A stretch of DNA of 64,000 nucleotides from Xestospongia bergquistia (taxonomy: Eukaryota; Porifera; Demospongiae; Haplosclerida; Petrosiidae), in assembly GCA_963965975.1 (NCBI GenBank), contig OZ014415.1, positions 377,001 to 441,000 on the forward strand, given 5' to 3'. The notes beneath the pieces are model-generated. The model was not told the DNA's origin and searched no databases. It saw nothing but the letters and a program-made list of their open reading frames with translations. A program made the position numbers and the translations under genes. Positions 11,116 through 22,500 of this stretch are shown one piece after another (positions within the stretch are counted from its first letter, which is position 1; each line of letters begins with the position of its first letter).

Positions 11116-11857
11116 TTATATTTGTCCCATTGGTTTAAGATCAGTAAATACCTATTATAATAAAGTGTATTATAATATTATAATAATATAATGTAGTACC
11201 TCAAATGTACACCCAGTTGATGACCTTATATCTTCAATACTGACCTCTTCTGAAATTTCCATCAACTTCAGACCCTTTTCAGCATCAACATCAAATACAT
11301 ATTCAACACATGTACATAATTTATTGTATCATTTCTGTAATTATTCTATAAACACAATTCATTCCTATTAATGGCAGAGTACATTGACCTAATATTTTAT
11401 GACTACCTCCCTGGAAGGAGAGAGAGAGAGAGAGAGAGAGAAAGAGACATTATCATCATATACATTATATATTATGACATACCCAGCATTATTACTAACA
11501 ATAGTCAAGTCATTAGTACTAGTCTTAATTAATGCATTTATTAAATTCTCTGGAATAACACACAACCCAAAACCTATAATAAAATCAATAACATTATTAC
11601 ATCATAATGATGTCATCATTAACAACTACCTCCTATGAGTAATTTGGATCCATTTTTAATATCTTTAACAGCATCTACAGAGCTATCATAAAACTCCACC
11701 CACTTTCCACTACTCAGGGATATACCACGACACTGCAATGGATAAAAGAGGACATTAACTAATACTACAATTCTCACTTGAGATACTGATAGACTAGAAA
11801 CTACAGATTTGAAAGTTTGTAAACGAGTTTGTAAGCTACTACGACCAAGCCTTATTT
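11116..11857 (-). pseudogene. OXCT1: OXCT1 (SCOT) remnant 3, centre deleted
   Basis: Same two-ended remnant as at 1053-1775: leader and FYDSSVDAVKDI, then [14 protein letters not shown], then CTLPLTG, VFDVDAEKGLKLMEISEE and STGCTFEV. The start codon of the leader is changed (ATAAGG where copy 1 has ATGAGG), a GA-rich tract expanded at 11417-11440, and about 34 nt interrupt the joint between RIITE and VFDVD. The central deletion has the same edges as in the other copies. Confidence 0.85.
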
Positions 11858-11901
11858 AATGGCTCCACTTTTTTCTATGGGAGAGCCGTGGGATCCTATC
11901 A
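11843..11901 (+). pseudogene. TRAPPC13: TRAPPC13 exon 2 remnant (copy 3)
   Basis: MAPLFSMGEPWDPI coding sense on the plus strand, abutting the OXCT1 leader. Neighbouring exons are missing. Confidence 0.75.
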
Positions 11902-12009
11902 GTACGTGAGCATAATTGATACATAGATGATTAAATGGATGCATGAATTAGCATATCTATAAACAGATAGATGAAATAATGGATGTTTCATGAACTATGT
12001 AATAGGATA

Positions 12010-12110
12010 GTATCCATGGCAACCATGGTATATGATTTGTTGTACTAAGCTAAAAAGTGTTCGGGTTGCTAGGGGGCGTGGTCCTCAGAGGTTCAAAGTA
12101 TAACCATAGA
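12010..12110 (-). pseudogene. IFT25: IFT25 exon 2 remnant
   Basis: Matches the intact exon 2 at 28020-28126 at both ends (tatccatgg..accatgg and gttcgggttgctagggggcg) with a short internal deletion. It lies about 1.1 kb downstream, in gene sense, of the exon 1 remnant at 13134-13225. So this block kept two IFT25 exons while the 1.46-kb blocks kept only one. Confidence 0.7.
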
Positions 12111-13133
12111 TAGTACAGACTATGTAACTGGGATTGGAAATTGATCACATGATCCATAGAACTAAATGAACATTCCAAAACGCACTCCATGTCCAAAGAA
12201 ATCAATTAATATTTATTACCTGACATTGTAAACTGGACCCACTCTTACCTGTATTGTATTACTCTATAAAGACATTAATGTTATTTTTATTTATCAACAC
12301 ATTGACTATAATATTTTTCTTTATATTAAAATAGTGAATAATACAGACATTCACTTTTTAATTACTTATTTTACGATGAAACTAGCAATAAAAATACTTT
12401 TATAGCTCTTTCTTCTTACAGCAATGTTACTACTAAAAGGTTTAGGACAAATTATTTAGAACAAATAAGAACACATTGGTTTAGACTGTTTTTATGTTAG
12501 TAAAGTTGCGCTATTCTTATGAAAAACATTAAAACAACGTAAGATATAGTTGTACTTTGGGACTATAGCCATTGTTTTAAGTTATGTAGACATAAATTAC
12601 AACTTGTCATCTAAAGACAAAAGATTACTGTGTTGGTTTAACTTGTTATTATTTGCATTAGTAATCTCCTATCATAATGTAAAGTACAAAATAGGTGCAC
12701 ATAATATTCAGTACAAATTAATTAGTAATTATTAATTTTCTTTCAGATGGGTAAGAGAAAAGTCAGACTGTACTATAGAAAGCACAGATCAAATTCCAAA
12801 GGTCTTTAATTGTATCTCTTCCAAAGTTAATTTCTTGTTTGTTTTGTCATCATTTCTTGTTTTACTGTGACTATGACCTAACATTATCAGTAAAATTAAT
12901 CGTCAGATAAATAATAATTACTTCAAATAAATATTTATTATAAAGTAACACTTAGTTAAAGTAAAAATTCCAAAATACTACATACTTGTTTTAGAAGAAA
13001 CAAGACCATTGCAAACTATGGTTTACACAAAGTTTATACTTGTCAGGTAGAGATGAGGGTACATGAAGTGCGTGGGCGTTTCCAATCTCGGTTACGTACA
13101 GTCTATACTATATATGTTATAACTAATGCTTAC

Positions 13134-13225
13134 TCATTTATAATTGCTTCAAATGGATAATTCTCATCATTAGAACTTGCTAATATCACTGCAGTTCCCT
13201 CAGATGGACTGGCTAAGTTTGTCAT
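13134..13225 (-). pseudogene. IFT25: IFT25 exon 1 remnant (copy 3)
   Basis: 92-nt equivalent of the true exon 1, but the start is changed (cataat where the others have catgat keeps one ATG) and the 3' end lacks the Asp-Gly codons. Confidence 0.8.
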
Positions 13226-13330
13226 AATGTCAGCCACACCTTCTATTTCAGAATGTTTCTGTATACTAGTTCTGACATTTGTTAATATCTTATATACAAT
13301 ATTAATAGTGTTTAGTACATTGTGTATTTA

Positions 13331-13530
13331 ATGTGATGTGCTCCTGATTGTTAGTGTCATAATAATTGTCTGTATTGTTTCAACCACACCTACTAACACA
13401 AGTATTACAGAGGTCAACAATGAATTGTTAAAATGACATGTATCCACACTAAAATCAATGGACGTGGAAGATGAAGATCAGATAAGACAAATACTATGTC
13501 AGACAAGCAATGATTTACAAGTGGAATAGA
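13331..13530 (+). pseudogene. USP24: USP24 exon 1 remnant (copy 3)
   Basis: UBA coding sense (DEDQIRQIL) is recognisable; the start codon region is deleted exactly as in copies 1 and 2. The shared deletion shows these three copies descend from one already broken block. Confidence 0.85.
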
Positions 13531-13798
13531 TGAATAGATAAACAACATCAACATCAAATACATACTAGTACTATACATACATATATAATTATATTATATT
13601 TATTGGTTACCATGACAACAAATGTACATAATTTATTGTACTAGTTCTGTAATTATTTTATTAAAACAATTCTTTCCTGTTAATAGCAGAGTACATTGAT
13701 CACACAGGGTTTAAGGTTTAATATTGAGTATATGACATGAATTGTTTATAAAACTCATCAACTTATAAAGTACTAGTGTACAGTATGTCCTCATTGGT

Positions 13799-16700
13799 TT
13801 AATGTTCAATTCTCTCATATATATAGTCTTGTTGAGAAGTGAGTTCAGTTGGTTCTAGATCAGTTATCTCATATAATGTTTCTTCAAATTTACTATAAAC
13901 ATGATATTATAATTTAAAATATGTCTCCTAGTAACTCACTGATCAATTGTTTTTACAACACTATAAGCTGGACTGGTTGTCATAGCAATATCTTCATGTG
14001 ATGTTTTCATACTATATAAAACAAATCATTATAATAATCAATAAAGTTACTTTATCTAATAACATATATACCTCAATAACTGTATCTTATTATATAGTCT
14101 TATTACAATCAGTACTAGTATTATAATAATAATAATACCAGTAATAACTAATAGTACTAGTAATATTGATGATACAATAATTAGTACATTAGTAGAAACA
14201 GGAGCGCATGAGCTGGTAAAAGACAGGTACTCAGTACTAGTGGTTGTCATAGTGATAATAGGAGTACACCCTATAAAAGAATGACATCATTCTTACATAA
14301 TACAATGACAATATAACATAATCAATAATATAGTACTAGTATATATAATATAATCATTATATCTATATGTATTATATAATATGATCATTAGTTAGTGTTG
14401 TATATAAATATTATGATCAATATAATAATATATTATATTACATGTAATAATACATGTACTATTGTTATATATACAATGATATCAATAGAATATATACTGA
14501 TATATAGTTTAATAATATCATTATATCATTTTATTATATAGTTTACTTGTGTTTATTATTAATAATATAGTAATAATAGTTAGTGTTGTTAATGAAAATA
14601 TACAAGTTAATTGTATTAATGATAACATAACCTGTTGATGTTGTTATAATAGATGTTGTTGTTGTTAATATTGTTGATAATAAAGTAATAGTTGGTGATA
14701 ATATAACTGTTGATGTTGGAGTTAAAGTGATTCCTATAATATATAATAATAGGATAGTAGTCTCCAATACATAGTATTAATATAATAAATATATAGTATT
14801 AATATAATGCATTGATATTAAGTAAGTGGTAGTTAAGTAATCTAGTTACTTGACTGTAACTAAAGTAAAGTAACACAACATTTTTATGATAGGAGACTAC
14901 TTAAGTGATATGTGTTTATTATTAATAATATAGTAATAATAGTTAGTGTTGTTAATGAAAATATACAAGTTAATTGTATTAATAATAACATAACCTGTTG
15001 ATGTTGTAATAATAGATGTTGATGTTGATGTTGATATAACTGTTGATGTTGGAGTTAAAGTAATTCCTATAATATATAATAATAGGATAACACATATATG
15101 TAATGCTTACGTATGAAGGACAATGTTGAAGTAAGAGGTAGCATTGTTGATATTAAACTTATAGTTGACATTGTTGATGATAAAGTATTAGTTAATAATA
15201 CAATAGCTATAGAGGAAAGTAGACAAGTTATTGAAAAGACAGACAAGAGACCTACGTATGTTACTGGTAGAGATTTGAGTATCAATCCATTCTCCTGGTC
15301 CTACACTGGTATATGCTCTCACTCCAATGATATAGTTAGTGTTAGGTAGTAGTCCTCCTATACTGTATTGTGTGTTAATTGTATTAGTCATGATGTATGG
15401 ACCATTACTGTTAGACTCTCTATAACGTATCTCATACATGATAATGACACCATTGGGTACTGTGGGTATATTCCATGTAATGTTGATCACTTGTATATCT
15501 ATATCACTTTGTATTAGACCAGATACCACACCAGGTTCTACAGAATATCAATAATACATTATATATTAGTAGTAACTAACTTACCAGCTTCTCTTGTCTG
15601 TTGTATTACCTCACTACTTGCTGGTCCAGTCCCGCCATCATTATATGCTCTTATTGTCACAGTGTAATTAGTATAAGGTGTGAGTGTTGTGAGGTTGTAC
15701 TGTCTGTTGTCTCCTCCAGTGATGTTAACAGTGTCACTGAATGTTGTGTTAGTGTAGTAGAGCAAGTAACCAGTGATGGGTCCATTCTGTCCAGAGCAAG
15801 GTACCTCATCCCATGATATAGTCATAGACCTTACCTCAGCTGATGATATAGTAATACTACTGACAGATGAAGTGGGTGCTGTAGATAATATGAGAACAAT
15901 ATAATAATTGTGAATATGATAATATAACATAGTTTACCAGAGGAGAGTGTAGTGGCAATTCTAGTACTCAGGCCAGCTGTTTCACTACCATATATTCCAT
16001 TAAGACCAATAATACAGTAAGTACCAGGATCAATACCAGTAAATGTATATGGTGATGAGATTGATGAATTAGTTATGATAGGATCATAGTTCTTTTCACA
16101 TAGTCTTCGACAATGACGAAAGCCCTCATATGTTTGAGGAGCAAATGAAGGTGGTGTCCACATCATAGTAATAGTAGTGTTAGTGGTAGTAAGTGTCAGA
16201 ATGAGAAAAGGGATAACTAAAGAGCAATAGTAGACAGAACATTATATGATACTAAATAAAGTTTTATTTATTCATTTAGTACTTACAGAATGTCACACTA
16301 ATTGTGTTACTATGATCACTAGGTAGTACTGTACTACCCTCACTGCCATATGATACTACAAAGAAGTTATATGTACTGTATGAAGTCAATCCTGATGTTA
16401 TATTCAACATTGTGTTAGTGGTAGTTCCTGCACTCATAACAGAACTAATACCACTACTGAGTTGATAGAACACCTCATAACCAGCTACTCCTGACACAAA
16501 TGACCAGGAGAGTTGTACATGAGTCAGACCTGTGTTCAGTCTTGTAGCATTCAGACCAGTAGGAGTACCAGTAACTTTAACAAAGATAGAGAATATATAA
16601 ACCATACTACTCAGTGATTACTAACCTGTTATGGGCAATGATGAACTGCTGCTAACTGCTCCTCCTTGATTGTCTGTTACTCTGGCATTGGAGACAGTAC

Positions 16701-17511
16701 ACTGGTAAGTACCAGCTTGCCTCATCCTCACTGTCACTGTCACCTGTGTAACAGATCCTGGTCCATTCATTACCACACGAGACAAGTCACCACTACCAAT
16801 GGTCAATGAGTTATTTCCATCTGTACAAGTGACATTAGTGGGAGGTCCATTAGAGACATTGAATGTGAGAATGAAGACTGGAGGATTAGTATCTCTTGTG
16901 GAGATGAGAGTGAACTTCATGGAGGAGTCTGCATCAGGACCATCTATATAATAGTGAGATATATCATCACTTTACGACTACTTACTGACCATTGATATTG
17001 TAATTATGAGTTGTGTATATTCCTACCACTAGTGTTTGATTCACTCCATTCTCATCAGGAATGATACAGGTGTACAGACCTTCATAACCAAATATAGAGG
17101 CTTTTTTAGCCAGTGCAATCTGACCCGTGAACCTCTTAGAGAATACTGGACTTTTGTCATTATATTGATCCAAGTTTTTAGTAAACAAAGGTACTTGAGT
17201 ATCATTAGGATAATACCACAGTCCAATATTAGAACCATTATTAGCACTCTGACACCACAAGGCATCATCTGTACCATCACTATTCCTATCAACATCAAAA
17301 AACTGTCCAGCATATATCATTGAGAAGTCAGGTATTATCCTATTCTCATAGGGTAGATACAGTTGTACACCTGTTATTATGAAGTATATATTAATGATCA
17401 CTCTAACAACAACTACTTACCATTACTAGGTCTGTTTGTAGGCACTCGTCCATCTCCTAGTTGTACTAGTAGTAACATATAAGACAATATCTTTACTAAC
17501 TCTATCATCAT
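13799..17511 (-). CDS. Receptor D: complete Ig2/FN3(4) transmembrane receptor with altered stalk
   Basis: About 855 residues, 13 exons: signal peptide 17421-17511, Ig1 16990-17370, Ig2 16626-16943, FN3 16287-16574, 15938-16216, 15585-15878 and 15256-15537, a Ser/Thr/Leu-rich 96-nt exon 15111-15206, stalk exons 14995-15066 and 14632-14733, membrane exon 14072-14270, tail exons 13940-14011 and 13799-13892. The sum is 2,568 nt, open throughout. Compared with B and E, the membrane-proximal FN3, which carries the furin-like site, is gone. The small Thr/Ser exon sits in its place after the same acceptor, and the stalk exon is duplicated. The tail is conserved (SPAYSVV, LYEITD, YIYERIEH). One donor after FN3-4 reads GTAGGT where B has GTAAGT, which might weaken splicing. 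Confidence 0.9.
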
Positions 17512-17651
17512 CTTTGACAGAGTTAGTACTGATATAATGGAATATTATATTATCAATATAATAAGTTTAGTTATGAAAAGTTATTACATTTATTAATAGT
17601 TATAATAGTTTATTTATAGTAACATAATTATAATGACATCATAAATTATTG

Positions 17652-18396
17652 TTAAATTTGTCCCATTAGTTTAAGATCAGTAGATACCTATTATAATAAA
17701 GTGTATTATAATATTATAATAATATAATATATTACCTCAAATGTACACCCAGTTGATGATCTTATATCTTCAATACTGACCCCTTCTGAAATTTCCATCA
17801 ACTTCAGACCCTTTTCAGCATCAACATCAAATACATATTCAACACATGTACATAATTTATTGTACCAGTTCTGTAATTATTCTATAAACGCAATTCATTC
17901 CTATTAATGGCAGAATACATTGACCTAATAGTTTATGACTACCTTTCTGGAAGAAGAGGGAGAGAGAGAGACATTATCATCATATACATTATATATTATT
18001 ACATACCCAGTATTATTACTAACAATAGTCAAGTCATTAGTACCAGTCTTAATTAATGTATTTATTAAATTCTCTGGAATAACACACAACCCAAATCCTA
18101 TAATAAAATCAATAACATTATTACATCATAATGATGTCATCATTAATACATACCTCCTATGAGTAATTTTGATCTATCTTTAATATCTTTAACAGCATCT
18201 GCAGAGCTGTCATAAAACTCCACCCACCTTCCACTACTCAGAAATATACCACGACACTGCAATGGATAAAAGAGGACATTAACTAATACTACAATACTCA
18301 CTTGAGAATTGAGATACTGATAGACTAGAAACTACTGATTTAAGAGTTTGTAAACGTGTTTGTAAGATACTACGAGATAGAGTAAACGTGAAAGCC
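17652..18396 (-). pseudogene. OXCT1: OXCT1 (SCOT) remnant 4, start codon lost
   Basis: Two-ended remnant with the same missing centre. The 5' end follows the parental type (FTLSRSI leader sense) rather than the MRLGR type, but 9 bp including the ATG are deleted between ACTTTG and GCTTTC. It lies head to head with the TRAPPC13 pseudogene at 18435, copying the parental arrangement at 25.2 kb. Confidence 0.85.
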
Positions 18397-18434
18397 AAAG
18401 TGGTAGCCACGCCTATTAATTAGTTTCTGCAAAG

Positions 18435-18990
18435 ATGGAGCAACAGCAATCAGCTTCCACCTCTCAAACCGACCATGTGTTAGGATTAAAAGGTATTTAA
18501 ATATAGTGTATATTGACTGTGATATTTCTCTCTCTAGTGATGAGGTTGACCAAACCTCATTTAATGGCTCCACCTTTTTCTATGGGAGAGCCGTGGGATC
18601 CTATCGGTACATGAGCATAATGGATGCGTGTTCAGTTAAATGGATGCATGAATTAGCATATCTATAAACAGATAGATGAAATAATGGATGATATATTGAA
18701 ATATGTACATGTGTATTTTCAATATAGGAAGAGCTTTGGAGAGTGAAAGTAACAGAGATGTTAGAGTTGGACAATATGCTCCTGGTATTGGTATCAGTGA
18801 AATGTTGGAACTTCCTTCAACTAATACGTTAGTATAACCCTATCATTAGATCTCATTAGATGTCTTGTTATATTGTGTTGTTGTAGACCTGCTAAAGGAA
18901 ATCTAATATATTTAGGAGAAACTTATCGAGTGTTTGTGTCGCTTAGCAACGAGGGTCAAGAAGTGTTACTGATATTGTTTTAAAGGTAAT
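18435..18990 (+). pseudogene. TRAPPC13: TRAPPC13 5' pseudogene (four exons, frameshifted)
   Basis: Copies exons 1 to 4 of TRAPPC13 (compare 25244-25795): MEQQQS, HVLGLK, KPHLMAPPFSMGEPWDPI, GQYAPGIGISEMLELPS and GNLIYLGETYRVFV. In exon 4 one base is missing after GGGTCAAGAA, which shifts the frame at EGQE. After this exon the sequence jumps, at about 19010-19020, into the IFT25/USP24 intergenic type, so the rest of the gene was deleted. Confidence 0.9.
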
Positions 18991-19120
18991 CTATCTATCT
19001 ATATATCTGTCCATCCATTCATCATAATGTCAGCCACACCTTCTTTTTGATGGTTGGTATACATTCCCAATTTTATTTCTCTGCAAATCTCAGAATAATA
19101 GTGTTTAGTATATTGTGTAT

Positions 19121-19345
19121 TTAATATGATGTGCCCCTGATCATTAGTGTCATAATAATTGTCTGTATTGTTTCATTTAGTTAACTATAACTGAGGAGAC
19201 TTTGACCACACCTACTAATACAAGTAGTACGGAGGTCAACAATGAATCATTAGAACAAAATATATCAACACTAAAATCAATGGGTGTGGAAGATGAAGAT
19301 CAGATAAGACAAATACGTCAGACAAGAAAGTGGAATAGATGAATA
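19121..19345 (+). pseudogene. USP24: USP24 exon 1 remnant (copy 4)
   Basis: Closest of the remnants to the real exon 1 at 28662: it keeps the leader [18 protein letters not shown]. The start ATG is ATA and a short deletion within the UBA part (QIRQI to RQTRK) plus an early stop kill it. Confidence 0.88.
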
Positions 19346-19574
19346 AAAATAACAACATCAAATACACACTATACATATATTGTTACCATGACAACACATG
19401 TACATAATTTATTGTACCATTTCTGTAATTATTCTATTAACACAATTCTTTCCTGTTAATGGCAAAGTACATTGATCACACAGGGTTTAGGGTTTAATAT
19501 TGAGTATATGACATGAATTGTTTATATTACACATTGACATGTTAAGTACTAGTGTACAGTATTTCTTCATTGGT

Positions 19575-22500
19575 TCAATGCTCAATTCTCTCATAAGTAT
19601 AGTCTTGTTCAGAAGTGAGTTGAGTTGGTTCTTGATCAGTTATCTCATACAATGCTTCTTCAAATTTACTATAAACATGATATTATAATTTAAAATATGT
19701 CTCCTAGTAACTCACTTAGCACTTCTTTTTACAACACTATAAGCTGGACTGGTTGTCATAGCGATATCTTCATATGATGTTTTCATACTATATAAAACAA
19801 ATCATTATAATAATCAATAAAGTTACTTTATCTAATAACATATATACCTCAATAACTGTATCTTATTATATAGTCTTATTACAATCAGTACTAGTATTAT
19901 AATAATAATACCAGTAATAACTAATAGTACTAGTAATATTGATGATACAATAATTAGTATATTAGTAGAAGACAGGTGCTCAGTACTAGTGGTTGTCATA
20001 GTGATAATAGGAGTACACCCTATAGAAGAATGACATCATTATTACATAATACAATGACAATATAACATAATCAATAATATAGTACTATTACATATAATAT
20101 AATTATTATATCTATATGTATTATATAATATGATCATTAGTTAGTGTTGTATATAAATATATGATCAATATAATAATATATTATATTACATGTAACAATA
20201 CATGTACTATTGTTATATATACAATGATATCAATAGAATATATACTGATATATAGTTTAATAATATCATTATATTATTTTATTATATAGTTTACTTGTAT
20301 TTATTATTAATAATATAGTAATAATAGTTAGTGTTGTTAATGTAAATATACAAGTTAATTGTATTAATAATAACATAACCTGTTGATGTTGTAATAATAG
20401 ATGTTGTTGTTGATGATGATATAACTGTTGATGTTGGAGTACAAATGACTCCTATAATATATAATAATAGGATAATAATTTACAATATATAGTGTATTAA
20501 TATTAATGAGATAAGTGGTAGTTAAGTGTTCTAGTTACTGGACTAGTACTAATGCTAAGTAAAACTGAGTAGGAACACTTTTATGATGGGAGACTGTTTA
20601 GTGATACGTTACTAATGGAGTGGACCCAATTCTACCATCTACTGTGCTGTATAATGGACTCATAAAAGATCCTTCCTCTTCCTCTCCAAAAATTAAATAA
20701 TGTCTTACCAGGTGGGATAGGTTGGGTTCTCTCTCCCTCATAATTAACTCCATTTATTTCATATGTTACAGAAAGTGAGAACAAATAGTTTAAGTTATCT
20801 TGTAGTCCTCCTATTACACCTTCATTACTACCAGCAGGAAAGGTCTTCTTACCCATATCAGACTGTCTCTTATGTTTACTAGTACTAATATAATAGACAG
20901 TATAGTGCTTGACTTCTTGAACAGTAATAGGTTGCCACATAGCAAGTACTGTAGTGTTATTTATTTTTATTATATTAAAACCAGAAACTGTAGCTATAGA
21001 GGAAAGGATAAATGTTATTGAAAAGACAGACAAGAGACCTACGTATGTTACTGGTAGAGATTTGAGTATCACTCCATTCTCCTGGTCCTACACTGGTATA
21101 TGCTCTCACTCCAATGATATAGTTAGTGTTAGGTAGTAGTCCTACTATACTGTATTGTGTGTTGGTTGTATTAGTTATATTGTGCGGACCATTACTGTTA
21201 GACTCTCTATAATGTATCTCATATATGATAATGATACCATTGGGTACTGTGGGTATATTCCATGTAATGTTGATCACTTGTATCTCTGTACCACTTTGTA
21301 TTAAACCAGATACCATACCAGGTTCTACAGTATAACAATAATACATTATATATCAGTAGTAACTGACTTACTAGCTTCTCCTGTCTGTTGTATTACCTCA
21401 CTACTTGCTGGTCCAGTCCCAGCACCATTATATGTTATTACTGTCACAGTGTAGTTAGTATAAGGTGTGAGTGTTGTGAGGTTGTATTGTCTGTTGTCTC
21501 CTCCAGTGATGTTAACAGTGTCACTGAATGTTGTGTTAGTGTAGTAGAGCAAGTAACCAGTGATGGGTCCATTCTGTTCAGAGCAAGGTACCTCATCCCA
21601 TGATATAGTCATGGACATTGCCTCAACTGATGATATAATGATATTACTGACAGATGAAGTGGGTGCTGTAGAAATGATGAGAACAATATAATAATTGTAA
21701 AAATGAGAATGTAGTAGTGATGTTTTAGTTAACTATAACTAAAACTAAAACTCTTTTAGTTTAGCCTATTTTACTTTTAGTTAACTAACTAAAACTAACT
21801 AAAAGTTTTTTGAAACCAAGAAAACTAACTAAAATTAATGCATTAATGGTAAAAATAACTATAACTAACTATTATGGTTAGTATTGAACTAAAACAACAG
21901 ATATCTGTACTCAATAAATAACTGTCACACTTGCTTAAAAGATAAACCACTAGTAAGTGATACGTTAACTGTGATAAGTTAACTGATAACTAAAAATAGC
22001 ACTATTCAATACAATATCACATGTATACCTTTCACCTTGGCTGTATAATAAGCTATCGCAAAAAACAATGTAACCATGTGCAGGCCATAAATCAGTATAA
22101 GCAGTAAAAAGTGAGGAAGTTGAAACTTCTGTTATGTCTGCTATGTCAACTGAAAGACCAAAAGCAAACCCAGTTTGGGAATACTTTTGATGATGAAGCA
22201 CCAAACAATAATGTTTGCAAGATTGAGACCTCAAAAAGGTTGAATGTGAGAATAAAATAAAAGGAAAAAATCCAACTAATTTAATACAGTACCTGAGCAA
22301 ATATCTTGCTGATACTTATAGGAAGTTAAGAAAATAATCTTAAGGATAATAAAGCTACTTGTAATGGTAAAACAACGCCAGGCAACTAAGCCTTGCTTTG
22401 ATGCTGCATAAATCTTTTTACATCAAATAATTTAGCAAATAATTGAGAAGTTAGCTACATTGATTGGTAGTGCAAATGTTACAACAATTCTAGTGGAAAA

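Noticed and set aside
21965-22300. 111-codon minus frame as a transposase
   Set aside because: No DDE, zinc-finger or hAT dimerisation motif recognisable; left unassigned within the element.
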